This document shows positions 12,529-24,643 of a stretch of 64,000 nt of DNA, in pieces. The notes beneath the pieces are model-generated. The model was not told the origin of the DNA, made no database searches, and saw nothing but the letters and a program-made list of their open reading frames with translations. Each line of letters opens with the position of its first letter. Position 1 is the first letter of the stretch. The DNA comes from Phaeosaccion multiseriatum (lineage: Eukaryota > Ochrophyta, other classes): contig OZ218953.1 of assembly GCA_965112735.1 (NCBI GenBank), positions 5,084,001 to 5,148,000 on the forward strand, written 5' to 3'. Both the position numbers and the translations under genes were made by a program.

Positions 12529-12685
12529 TCAGGACGACGGGAGCTTTGCTTCCAACCTTTACAAAGCGCAGCGTAAAGCGGCGCTGTCGGTAGGGAAGAA
12601 CGTGCTTGGTGATGAGCGGGCCGTTGACCGAACGGGTACACCTCTTCGCCGGATAGACATCTCTGGCTGCGGACTGATCAAGTAG
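9807..12685 (+). CDS. Thylakoid-lumen cyclophilin-type peptidyl-prolyl isomerase
   Basis: Exons 9807-10304, 10593-10651, 10989-11051, 11320-11431, 12019-12288 and 12533-12685 join in frame to 384 residues. Targeting has three layers. Residues 1-19 are a signal peptide ending at A19-F20, as in complex red plastids. Residues about 20-117 resemble a transit peptide. Residues 118-150 form a Tat-like signal with twin Arg 120-121, a hydrophobic core and an ANA cleavage site, pointing to the thylakoid lumen. The cyclophilin fold follows: a GRVVIGLFDDQAPKTVANFL strand/helix, FSRLTPG with R227 in the place of the catalytic Arg of CypA, and a C-terminal NGEHTVFGKVLEGQDVLE block. The sequence is divergent, so isomerase activity is likely but not certain. 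ATG 9807 is chosen because it puts the hydrophobic signal at the N-terminus; ATG 9714 would add 31 residues. Confidence 0.85.
10652..10707. repeat. GTCA microsatellite starting at a splice donor
   Basis: The second cyclophilin intron starts GTGAGTCAG and continues as (TCAG)n for about 50 bp, so the repeat grows directly out of the donor site. The same intron holds (GCT)n at 10844-10878 and (CT)n at 10911-10931 near its 3' side. Confidence 0.9.
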
Positions 12686-12742
12686 ACCCAAGTAGACCCA
12701 AGTAGACCCAAGTAGGCCCAAGTAGGCCCAAGTAGGCCTAAG
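12681..12742. repeat. 10-bp tandem repeat containing the cyclophilin stop codon
   Basis: Six consecutive decamers AGTAGACCCA/AGTAGGCCCA/AGTAGGCCTA run from 12681 to 12740 plus a partial seventh. The TAG stop (12683-12685) lies in the first unit. The first three units carry GACC and the next three GGCC, indicating stepwise expansion. Confidence 0.95.
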
Positions 12743-12909
12743 TGAGTCGAGATGGTTAACATGTATGTCAAGAATGGTAAAGGTCAGGATGGGCCGAGCG
12801 TCAGAGCCCAGTAGAGACAAGAGCAAGAGCAAAGAGCAGCGTGAAGGGGAGAGGGGGAGAGAAGGGTCCGAGAAGGGTCCGGTATCTTTGGGGAGGACAA
12901 GGAATCACG

Positions 12910-12947
<38 letters not shown>

Positions 12948-13785
12948 GCTCTCTTGTTGTTGTTGAGATTGAGATGCAAGTGAGTGAGTGTTACACGAGG
13001 CGGTCAAGTCGGACGATGGGGCGGATTGAGACATGGAGAGGGGAAACACCCTTTTGAGGGTATTTCGGTGGATTGCCCCCGTCTTTCTGTCTCTTCTCAG
13101 TCTCCCCCCCCCCCTTTAGAAGGAGGGTGGGAGGGAGAGGAGAGAGAAAGAGAGAGAGAGGGAAGGAGAGAGGAAGAGAGAGAGAGGGAGGGAGGGAGAG
13201 AGGGAGACAGAGGCGACGAGCAGACAGACAAACCCCCTCCCGGCGTGTGGGTAGATGGACATATATATGCCCTCCCTCGCCGTGCGGGTGTACTTTGGCA
13301 GTTTCGTTCACGCACGGGGCGACGGAGTGCCTCACCGCTGCTCGCTCCACCAACACTTCCCTTGAGAGTACAACGCAACAGCAGCAGAACAGCCCGAGAC
13401 CGACCGATGATGGATTCACATTATATATATAGGGGAAGACAGAGAGAAACAGACATAAAATAGAAATCATCAAAACATTGAGAAGTGGACAGAAAGACAA
13501 ATGGGATCGTGGGGCTCAATCAATCAATCAAACAAGCAAAACAAAACGTATTTGCAAGGGCGAACTTGTGTGTGTCGATAATAAAAATTAAAAGCGTTTT
13601 GAGACGTTCTTTAGAAAACCCACCCGCCACCCGCCGCCCTGGTCGACCGATGATGTATCTATCCTCTCCTTCTAACGACCTCCTCCTCGATCTTCTCGAT
13701 AACCCACTCTCTATCCTCTAAAAGACCTCTTGCCCTCTCTCGACACCCACTCTTTCCCTATTCCTCTGGTCAAGTATACACAAAC

Positions 13786-13816
<31 letters not shown>

Positions 13817-14110
13817 ATCCATTCCCTTTCGTTCGTTCGCTCGTTCCTTCGGCCCAGTCAGTCTCAGTCTTTCTTTCTCCGTCGAGCCGAGAGCCGAGCC
13901 TCCCTTCCGCTCCACCCACTCACAGCACGACACGACACGACCAGCACCGTTTCTTTTCTCTCTCGCTCCCCCAGTCGCCGTCATCGTCGGTCTTCGGAAG
14001 AAGATCTCACCTCTGTCTTGCCTCTCTCGCACACTCTGGACACCTCTCGACGTCGACATCGACATTGGACATCGACATTGGAAATGGATACCCCGCCCCC
14101 CGCCCTCTCT
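12743..14110. other. Spacer between two convergent genes
   Basis: About 1.37 kb between the stop codons of the plus-strand cyclophilin and the minus-strand bS1c gene. It contains (CT)n at 12914-12943, (GA)n-rich sequence at 13138-13210, an AT-richer stretch at about 13430-13620 that may hold polyadenylation signals, and (CTG)n at 13788-13815. I see no convincing coding exon or RNA gene. Confidence 0.6.
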
Positions 14111-14349
14111 CTACTGGGGTTCGTCGGCCATCTTGAGCATCTCATCAATGGAGGTGGGGGGGTTGGCCGCGGACTCCACTGCTTGTGGCAGGGGGTTGAG
14201 CACGCTCTCGATGCCGTCGGCGATGCCCGAGAGCATGTCGCTATCAAAGGAGTCGGCTAAGCCGTCCCCGAGGCCCATGACGATGCTCTTCGCCGCCTCC
14301 TCGCGAGCCTTACGCTCCGTCTCCATCCTCTCGTGGTACAGGGCCTGTT

Positions 14350-14382
<33 letters not shown>

Positions 14383-17210
14383 AGAGAGGGGAGGGGGCAG
14401 CGAGAGAAAGGTGGGTGGTGGTGAGCGCCAGTGGTAGACTACAGACAGACAGACAGACAGAGAGGACCAAGTACCGCAATTGACTTCCCTTCACGGTCCC
14501 CCCTCTCCTCTTCCTCTCCCCCTCACTCACCGCTGTCTGCTCTGCCTCGTCGAACACCTTCTGCGGGTTGCGGAGCATGTCACCAGGCTCGGGCTCGAGC
14601 GTCTTGGTGCTGAGGGCGATGCGTCCGTTGATCTTGTCGTGGTCGATGATCATGCACTTCATTGCCATGCCGGGGGCCACGATGGACGACAGGTCCTCGA
14701 TGCGGTCGTACGAGATCTGGAGGAATACGGGTCATGGGGTGGTGGTGATGATGGCACACGTCATATCACAAGGAGGACGAGGAGGAGGAAAGGAGTGGGA
14801 GTGGAGCAAAGGTAGCAAAGAGATTCGTCAACAGGCGGGCCTTGGGCCATACGTAACTAAACACGTAACTAACCTCCCGAAGACAGACAAACAACATACA
14901 TACATACATACACACCCTACCTGCGAGATGTGCAGCAGGCCCGACATGCCCCTGATCTCCACAAAGGCTCCGTAGGGCTTGAGGGCCTTCACCACTCCCT
15001 CCACCACGTCGCCTCGAGACAGTTCCTGCATCTCCTGCTCCAGCACGGCCCGTCTGAGGGGGGGGGAGGGCCAGAGAGAGCGGGGTTTGGGACGGGAGTC
15101 AGACCGAGGAGAGAGGGGAAAAAGCACGGGATGGGGAAGGGGGTGGGATGGCACTCAATACATAACACACGCACGCACGCACACACGCGCGCACATTCAC
15201 GCACCTGTTTGACACGACGAGCTTGTTGGCCTCGGGGTTGACCTCCAGGAATTTGAAGCTCATCTTCTGGCCTGTTATGTTAGTATAGAGGCATACGGAC
15301 ACAGCAGCGGCACCAGGGGACAGGATGAGGGGTGGGAAGGACGGAAGAGACGCAGGCATGACAAAGGGGCGGTAGAGCTCTGAATTGATGGTAACCACAG
15401 CCCTCTACCACAAACTGCCTCCCTCCTCCCAATCCAAGTCCATTCTTCCTGCTCTTTCTCCTCTTGGTTGCCTCAACTCCCCCGCCCTCCTCTCCTCACC
15501 CATACACGCACACACCCACACACGCACCGACAAGCTCCTCTGTGGGCAGACCTCCACACAAGTGGGAGCCGGGCAAGAAGGCACGGAGGCCCTCTACCAT
15601 GACGATTGCACCTCCCCTGTTGACGGCGACAATCTCGGATTCGAACACGGCATCTTCCGACTGCATGGCCTGCACACGCTCCCACGCCTTCTCGAACTCG
15701 AGCCTTCGGATGGAAACTGTCACCTGGCCCCACTCGTTCTCGTTGCTGCAGGGTTCATGTGGGGAAGGTCAGGGTGGGAGTCGGTAAGAGTAGTGTGGTA
15801 TGACACAAAGACAGAGAGAGAGAGAAGCGAAGCGGGGTGAGCACACGCTGGGGGGAGGGGGGTGCGTCTTGTCTGTCTGTTTGTCTCTGCACCACACCAA
15901 AACGCCCGTCCTTCATCCTCAAGGCCCCTCCACCGCTAGTACTGGGCGCGTTGAGCGGCCCACGTGCGGCGATTTCATAACCTTCCGCATGCTCCGCATG
16001 CTCATAATGTACCCCTGCTTGCTTTGCCTTCCTGCCTCAGAGCCGCCCCCCCTCCCCCAACCCTTCAGTTGCAGGCAGATGTAGCAGCATCAATCCCCCG
16101 CTCCCCCCCGGCTGCTCCTCGTGACGCACCTCACAATCATCACCTCCACCTCGTCTTCCAATCCGAGCACGTCATCGATGTCTCCCGTGACGGCAAGACC
16201 GGCCTCTCGCAGAGGCAGGTACGCGCCTGACTTGGAGCCAATGTCGATGAGGGCTCCGTCCTTCTCGTATTGTGCCACTGTCCCCTTCACCACCTCTCCT
16301 CGAGTGAACGCCACCTGCAGCGACAGCAGTCAGAAGCAGGAGCAGCGTAAGGCACAATGAGCCCAAGAAATAGCTGTTAAAAGAAAAAAGAGAAGGGTTG
16401 TTTCCCCGAACACGGATGGGGGCTGCACCTCTGGAAAAGATGGTGAGTGATAGTGTGTGTGATCAGTTGGAGCAAGTTTAGAGCCAGAAGCACCGTCATC
16501 ACAGTCTAGCACTTGTCAAGGCGACCAAAACTGCGCCCGCTAAAAAGATGGGAGGAGAGGAGAGGAGAAGCGGTGGCAGCCGCAGGCCGAGACGGGAAGC
16601 GAGCCCGGAAGCCCCCATCCACGGGGATAGGAGTCCCTTCACCAACCGCACCACCTTCGACGCGTTCAGCTCTGCTATTGAGGCTATGCCGTGCTGCTCC
16701 TCTGGCTGTTCCCCACGCACGCATGCATGAACAAACATTTTCTGAATTTCTTCCTTTCTCTTCCTCTTCCCCTCCCCAACTACTCCTTCTTTCTACTGCA
16801 CAGCACTGACTTGTCCTTCCTCCATCCCCTCCCCCACCACTGACCTTCTGCTCGTTGAGCATGGTGGCAAAGTCGCCATAGCCGAAACCCATCTCCTCTG
16901 CCATGTCGTCGAGGTCCAGGTCCTCGGCATCGAGGTTGCTCATGAGCCCCTTATACGTCTTCTTCTTCCTCTCGAACTTCGACTCCGGCTGCTCCAACAA
17001 GGTCGTTGATCCCAGGCTGGTGTTGGTGTCTACATCCGCAGCCTCTGACATGTGCAGGCGACTATGTGTGTGGCTCCTGCTGCTGCAAGTCGCCTTCTGC
17101 CCACAGCACTGCGCCGCCCGCGAGCCGGACGTCCATGAGCTCACAAGTGGTGCGTGGAAGGCCGTGGCTCCAGTGGCCGTGGCCGCAACAACGACAGCAG
17201 CAGCCTTCAT
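14111..17210 (-). CDS. RPS1: Plastid 30S ribosomal protein bS1c (nucleus-encoded)
   Basis: Exons 17210-16845, 16314-16130, 15745-15528, 15271-15205, 15053-14921, 14716-14531 and 14344-14111 keep frame throughout and give 462 residues. The N-terminus is a signal peptide ending in ATAFHAP, a clear ASAFAP-type plastid signal, then a transit-like and an acidic stretch. Three S1 RNA-binding domains follow: residues about 125-184 (GEVVKGTVAQYEKDGALIDI), a divergent second at about 205-256, and a canonical third at about 293-362 (VVEGVVKALKPYGAFVEIRG and GLLHISQISYDRI). The C-terminus is acidic. This matches the three-domain chloroplast S1 family, which brings mRNA to the small ribosomal subunit. 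A clear ACTAAC branch site sits just upstream of exon 15271-15205. The ATG at 17210 is chosen because it starts the signal peptide. The gene shares a 104-bp upstream region with the TRAPPC11 gene. Confidence 0.93.
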
Positions 17211-17314
17211 CTCAGTCAACGCAACTGGTCGTCTTGGCTTGGGCAGGAAGGAAGGAGGCAAACCAGGTCAACCCCCCTGGGCGATATACGTAAGTAGACG
17301 TTGGGTCCTTACGT
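17211..17314. promoter_or_regulatory. Compact 104-bp divergent upstream region with ACGT-core inverted repeat
   Basis: Only 104 bp separate the ATG of bS1c (-) from the ATG of the TRAPPC11-like gene (+). A perfect 9-bp inverted repeat ATACGTAAG / CTTACGTAT (17286-17294 and 17308-17316, 13-bp spacer) lies at the right end. Each arm has a TACGTA core, the type of palindrome bound by bZIP factors. The right arm overlaps the plus-strand ATG at 17315. Confidence 0.55.
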
Positions 17315-18616
17315 ATGCCAGTGCCCCTCCCAAAAAGCGAGTATCCTTTTGAGAAGGAAAGGTTTGGCGTGGGCTGCAAGGCGGCAGAGAGGATGGCGGA
17401 GGGCATGGCCTCTCGTGTGGACGTCGACCCGGACTTGCTGGAGACGCCTCGACCCCTCGTAGGCATTATGGGCTCGGCCCAAGCCAAGCCGATGAGGATG
17501 ATGGGGGGGGGAGGGGGGGCAGTGCCGGCCTCCGTGTCTGCTGCGCTGTCTGCAAAGGCCCACGAGGACATAATTACGGCCTTGGCTGGCGCAGATGCAG
17601 GGAGTGGCTTCACCCCGCTCCGTTTCCTCAGTATCCCGGACAACCACGCCTTCCCTCTCCGGAAGCGAGGGGGGGGAGGCTGGCTCACTCCGGATGGGAT
17701 GCACGTTGTGGAAGGCTATGTGTGCCAGGGTATTGTCAAGGCGGGCTGGCTTTCGAAGCATCTGCGGGAGCAGCCAGCAGTGGTTCTTTACTTTGCGCTG
17801 TCCGATGCATCGCTCACGCCGCTGGAGTGGGCACCTGTGGAGGCGTCCATAGTGGCTGGCATTGCTCAGATGCGCCAGACGCTTTCGCAGAGGGACGTTC
17901 GAGTGATGCTCGTGCTGGTCAATCGACGAGTGCCGCCATCGGCAGCAGCGGGGACGACAGGAGCTGCTGCACCTGGAGGAGGGGGGGGGTCACACCAGCA
18001 CCAGCAGCCGCAGCAGGACGGCCGCGAGCTGACCGAGGAGCGGTTGAGGACCATTCGCCGTAAGAGCGACCCGGTCAACTCCACCTCGCCTCTCCTCGCC
18101 ATGCAGCTCGCGGAAGCGGACCTGGCCCCGCTCAGCATCGCACTCCGTGGCTTGGTCAAGCAGGCCAGGGACCTTGCTCTTGGCCACTACAATGGTCGCA
18201 TCATTCGACTCCGCCGCCTGGAGAAGGTGGTCACGCCCCTTAGAGGCCACCAGAGAGCTCTTCTGGCCCGCCTGATGTTCAAACTGGCCACCTTTCATGA
18301 GCTCGAAGGCTCGGACTCCAAAGCCGTGTCACTTTATGGACAAGTGGCCGTGGTGCTGCAAGAGATTGTCTCGGCGGCTGCGCTGGCAACGGCGAGCTTC
18401 GAGGATGGCACCTCATCATCATCATCACCATCATCATTGCTTGCTCCTCCCACATCATCCCTCGCTGCGCTGGACACGCGTGGGTATGGTGCCGCCCCGG
18501 GCTCCACTGCCCCCACTTCGTCAACCATGTCTTCGCCCAGCAGCAGCGGCCTCAGAGGCGGGAGCGTGGTAGAGATGGAAGGCGGTGGTTTGGGTTGGGG
18601 ATCGCCACAGCAGGAC

Positions 18617-18671
<55 letters not shown>

Positions 18672-19667
18672 CGCCTAGCCCACTGGGAGGAGGGGCCGGT
18701 GAGGAAGGGGACGGCAGCAGCAGCAGCTCCGGAGGGGCGGGGGGGGGAGACCTTTTTCTGCAGCCCCCACCCCCCTCTTTCCCGCCACCCCACCCCCCAC
18801 CGCCGCCCATGGCTCCACCTCTGGTGCCACCACCTCCTCCAGCATCAGTGATGACCGTCATGGACGCTGTCCGAGCGGCGGGCGGGGACATATGCGAGCA
18901 GGTGAAGGGCGTTGCTGGGGTGTCGCTCTTCCGGCTGGTCAATGCAGAGCTGCGATGTATGCAGCAACCGGGGGGGAGCCTCCTCAACGCGCACAACAAC
19001 CTCCACCAGCAAGCAGTGTCGTCCTCAGCGGCTGCTGTGGCCGCTCAGCTCCAGTCAGTGGTGCTTAAGTTCCGACGGCATGTCAGCGCCTTCATGGGAG
19101 GGAGGGGGGTGGGTGATCTCCCATACCGGCATCATGCCTGGCTGAGCCAACAGTACCTGGTGTTTTTCAAGTTGACGAGGCACTTGCTGGAGCAGGGCAG
19201 GAAGACGGTGGGGGAAGCGGCCTATCTCAGTCCAAGCTACTATCTGCACCAAGCCGCTATGCAGGTACGTGGGTGGGTACGTGGGTGGGTGGGTACGTGG
19301 GTGGGTGGGTGGATGGGTGGGTGGGTGGGTGGATGGGTGGGTGGATGGGTGGGTGGGTGGGTGGGTGGATGGGTAGATGCGTGAATGGGTGGGTGGATGG
19401 GTGGGTGGATGTAGCATAACGTGTACATGTGTTTTTGGATTTTTGAGCCCCGCCGAGGGGGAGGAGTAGGAGCAGGAGGAGCAGGAGCAGGAGCAGGAGC
19501 AGTAGGAGGAGGAGGTGGTGGAGATGGAGGAGAGGAGGAGGAGGAGGAGGAGGAGGAGGAGGAGAAGGAGGAGAAGGAGGTCAGCAGACAGGCAGAGAGG
19601 TCTTGTCTGTGTCTCTTATCACGTCGTGCGCTCTCCTCTGTCCCTGCCCCTGTGCCCCCCCTGTTCC

Positions 19668-19710
<43 letters not shown>

Positions 19711-21975
19711 GCTGTCGTTCTCCCTCTCTCTCTAGGAGCGACAGCGCAGGGAGGAAGGGCAGCGGCGCTTCGCCTCCTTCGACCAAGCCACTCTCAAGAA
19801 CATGGCATCGGAACTGCAGGTAAGTCAATGTGTGTGTGTGTGTGTGGATGTGTGCGCGCGTGTGTGTGTGTGCACCCCCCGTTTCCTAATGGGCCTACCT
19901 TCGACCCCCCCCCCCCTCCTCCTCCTCCCAGGGAGTGCTGGTGCTGGATCCCGTGTACCTGGGTGAGGCCGTGCGCCTCAGCGACCCTCAGGCCAGGCCA
20001 GGACGGAACCTCAGGAACTGCTCTAAGGCCATCCTTGACCTTGAGGAGAGGAAGGTGAGGGCAGGGTGGGTGGATGAGATGATGAGTGTGGGTGGATGGG
20101 TGTGTATATGTACGTGAGTGTGCGGGTGTGTGGGTGCGTCTGTCCTTCTCTCTCCCGCTGTTGTCAGTACCTCTTTTCTCAAGACCCCTCTGAACAATAC
20201 AATGAATGGCAGCTGTAAACCGTATTCTTTTATGCCCTTTGTGCCCGTATTCCCGTATTGTTGTGTGTTGTGTGTGTTTTGCCTCTTCGTTGTCTTTTTC
20301 TCTTCTATTCTCACACTCATGGCAGGTGGATTTAAGTGCTTCTGTGGTGAAGCTGCTGGAAGATGCACTACAGGCACGAGAGAAGACACTGCAACTGCAA
20401 CACAACAACAACCGAGGTGAGTGAGCGAGTGCGCGAGTGAGAGTGTGTTTTTGTGGTTGGTCCGCCCTTCTTTCTCACCCCGCCTCTCCGTGTAGACGAG
20501 ACGGGAAGGAAGGCAAGAAATGACGGGCCTTGCTGTTTTGTGTGCTGCTGTTGGTTCCAAACAGTGATCATCTCGCTATCCTCTCTCTAGTTCACTTTTA
20601 ACCCGGCTGGGGCATGCCATACGTGTGTGTGTGTGTGTGTGTGTGTGTGACATACCCTCTTTTTCTCATGCCCTCTACCCCACCCCCTCCCATCGTCCCT
20701 CCCTCCCTCCCTTCCAACCCTTCCTCCCTCCCCTCCCTCCATCCCATAGTGGATCCTGCCTACATGCTGCGGCAAAAAGTACTGCTGCTAGGTACCCTCG
20801 GGCAGGAATACCATCGCCTAGGTCGGTGGGAAGCGGCCAAAGCCGCGTTAGGGCCGGCGGCGAGCAGCTATCTGGGCGACGGGTGGACGCAGTTGGCCTT
20901 GGTGGCGTTGGAGAGGTTGCTCGATAGCGCTTGGAGGCTCGGTCTAGCGGGAGACGTGGTGGAAACATCCCTCAAGCTTTTGGACTGCAGGTGCGTGTGT
21001 GTGTGCATTCGTGTGGTTGTGCGTGAGTGTGCGTATATGCGTGTGTGTGTACTGTGGTTTGCCGGTTCACCGGTTTCCTGCATCTCCCGGCCGCTTTTTG
21101 CCGACTCCTCCTCCCCCCCTCCCTCCCCTCAGATTGTGGCCCCTTGTGGAGCTGCGACAGCGCCGAGAACTGCTCCAAGATGTCTTGTCCATACTCTCCG
21201 CGAGGGCGAATTGCGATCCGTCCGCAGAGCAGCAGCAGCAACTGAGCAACGGTACCGCGCAGCAGCAGCTGCCTGATGGGGAAGGAGAAGGTGGTGGTGG
21301 AGGAGGAGGAGGAGGAGGAGGAGGTGGTGGTGGTGGTGGTGGTGGCGATGGTGGTGGTGCAGTAACCACAACCCTCCTTGACCTTCTACGCGCTCCGCTG
21401 GAGGCCGATCTCGTTGCCACCTGCCCCGATGTGGTGCACGTGCCCAGCGACTGCAGCAAGTATTTGGTGGAGGTGGTGGGGTCCTTTCTTGAGGGGCCTG
21501 TGGCGCTCGTGGGGGGCGCAGGGGAGCCCACCAAGCTAGCCCTCGTCGTGCGAAGTTTGCTGCCTGTGGCGGTGGCTTTCGACCACGTGGAGATTCTTTT
21601 TTCGATGCCCGAGGTGAGTGAGTGAGGGAGGAAAGGAGGAAGGGAGTGAGGGAGTGAGTGCGTGAAAAGATTGAATGAATGAGGTTGTGCGTACGTGAGT
21701 GAGTGAGTGAGTGAGTGAGTGAGAACTACGGTACTAGAGTGAGGCATATGAGGGGGAGAGGAAGATAGGAGTAAGAGAGGAGAGCGGGGAAGAGAGAGAG
21801 AGAGGAGAGACATTGTGTCTCCTCCTCTCTCCTTGGGCACCAGCAAGCAGGAGCAAGACGCAGCAGTGGGGGGCTTTTCGACCCGACTCTCCACTCTTAC
21901 CACTCTTAGGTCCGGTCCGGCCCAAGGGCCCCCCAATCATTTACACGCGACAATTTACACATTTAGTGGTCTGAC

Positions 21976-22016
<41 letters not shown>

Positions 22017-24605
22017 ATACGACTGATGCCGTGATTCTTCCACTTCCACAGGTGAGCTGCGTGCTACGGGATGCCTCTTCGGCAGAGGAGAGGGCAGAGG
22101 CGGAGGTAGCGCAAGAGGCGGAAGATGGGGTGGTAGCGGGAGGGGCTGTGGAAGGAGGAGGAGGAGGAGGAGAAGGAGGGGCACCCTTCAGCACCATAAC
22201 TCGGGTGGCACAAGAGATATTGGCGGATGTACCACCGGGGATGATGGCCGCAGGAGGAGGAGGGGGAGGAGGAGGAGGAGGAGGAGGAGGAGGAGGACAA
22301 GACGAGAGGATTACTACTTCTAGTGGTTTGAGTTGCACGAACAACAGCAACGACGGCAACGACAACAGCAACAGCAACAGCAACAGCAACGATCCGTACG
22401 CGGATACCCAACAGACTGCTCCTCAGACATGCTCCTTTGGAGTGAGCCTGGTGTTACTGCCAGGGGTCACGACGGTGTTTGAAATCCCCCTGCGGCCGCC
22501 GCCACACATCGAGGACCTTGTTCGCTCCATGTCGACGAAGCGCCCGCCCGCGCTTCACGTTGTGGGAGCCTTATTCCACTTCACCCCCCCCCAGACCCCC
22601 CCCCAGCTGGCCCTGGCACAAGCGGAGGCGGCGGCGGCGGCAGCGGAGGAGGAGGAGGAACAAGAGGGGCAATGGGATGGTGCGGGTAGTATGGCCGTGG
22701 AGGGCAAGAAGGGTAAGGGCGTGAAGCCTAAGCGTGCGGCGGGTCTCGCACTTGACGCACCTGTATGCTCTCTGGATGAGGTGAGGCGAGCGGGTTGGTG
22801 GGACGGCCGGGGGTCGGCCGTCCTGCGCTTTGAGACGCCCGTCGGACGAGCGTCGATACAGAGGGTGGCCCTTTCGGCTGCCCGACCCCTGTCTGTGTCT
22901 GGAGTGGAAGGAGAAGGGGGGGGCTCTTCTCACACTCTCACAGGCGAAGAAGGATCATCATCAGCATCATTATCATCATCATCGGAGGGGGGGGCGAATG
23001 GCACCACCGCTTCTTCTCCTTCTTCTTCCCCTGCCGCTGCTGCCGCTGCTCCATTGCCGGGGCTGTTGGCGGGTGCGTTAACGTGCATCAGGTTGCGTGT
23101 GCGTGGCAATGGAGACGCTGTAGAGAAGGGGCGGATACGCTTGCTGTGCTCCCCGCCGCCTGCGAACCACCGTCCGGCCAATGCGTTCTTCTGGGAGGAG
23201 TGCACATGCGAAGGCGGAGAGGGAGGGGGGGGTGGGGAGGCGAAGGAGGGAAGCGAGAAGAGCTCGCGGCGGATGGGGGAGGGCGGGCGAGTATTTCGAC
23301 CGATGAAGCTCGGGGACGATGACTTGCAGCCGCTGGATGCCGTGCCGGTGCCGCCCATTCCGGCGGCGGAGATGGCAGCAGACGGCCGAGGAGTGGTGGG
23401 GCAGGAGGAAGGGCGGACGGTGGACGTGTGGGTGCGGTGCTCGGCAGAGTTTGAGAGTCGGATTTTGTCCGCGCAACTAGAATACGTGGCACACACGAGC
23501 GGAAGTAGTGATGGAGATGGTGGTGGTGGTGGTGGTGGTGGTGGTGGCGGGGTCGGTACATCTAGGAAGAGTGAGGACTGGCCCTTCTTGGTGACCGTGG
23601 ACTTGAGTCTGTCGTGCTCCAAACCTGTGGGGATGTATATGGTGGATATGTCAGCAATGCAGGAGTACACATCGGCACTGACGCTGGCCGATGAGGCGAG
23701 TGCGAGGAGCAGCAGCAGCAGCACCGGTAGCAGTAGTGGGAGGGACCCCTTCCTCTCCTTGCCCGGCCAGCAGCAGAAGCAGCAGCGGCGGCCAAGTCAA
23801 CGGCAGAATGGGCAAGGCGGGAAGAGCATCGCAGAAGCTCTGGTGGGTGAGCTGATGGTCGTTCGGTGCTGCCTCATGTGCCCTCACTCGCAGCCGGTGG
23901 TGCTACGACGGGTTGAGGTGGAGCTCGGAGAGATGGGGCAGTCCATTGTCGACCTCGTCGGCGACCCCGTCCTGCTGAAGGACGACGAGGAAGAACAAGA
24001 GGAGGAAGGAGATGGTGGTGGCGGACAAGGAGACGAAGGTGACAGACAAGGCGAGAGGGAGGGTGAGGGTCCCACTGGAGACAGCAGCGGAGGAGAAAGT
24101 GGGGGAGGAGGAGGAGGAGGAGGAGGAGACAGTGGGGCCAGAGCATCCGCCTTCTCTGACAGAGATGCCGTGCTGCGCCGTGCCGACCACTACACCCTCG
24201 TCTTCTTGATCCGAGGCAAAGCCGCAGGCGTCGCTCCGGAAACGCTGGGAAAGCTCCGGGTCTTGTGGCAACGCGTGTCTGACGGGAGACTGAAGATACC
24301 CACCGCCACGGCTGCTGCTGCTGCTGCCCTCGCCCTCCCCCCCTCCCCCTCCTCCACCTCCTCCCCCCCTCCCCTCATTTCGATGAGCGATGACGTCGGC
24401 GGCATGGTGGAGGAGGGATCGGGGGGCGCGGCGGGGGTCGAGGGGGGTGAGTCGGAGCTCTTGGCAGGGCTCGTGACTTGCACGGACCTTCGCCTCCCGC
24501 CTTTGTGCGTAGAAGCACCGGCTCTTGTGGCGAATCTGCGTGTGCCTGACCACGCCACCCTCGGGCAAGACTTCAGGCTAACCTGGGTAAGTCAGTAAGT
24601 GCATG

Positions 24606-24643
<38 letters not shown>

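Noticed and set aside
13200-13460. Possible small exon in the convergent spacer
   Set aside because: Short frames on both strands lack splice support, domains or coding-like composition.
18334-18999. Antisense 221-codon frame in TRAPPC11 exon 1
   Set aside because: Produced by the complement of the CAG and Gly/Pro tracts.
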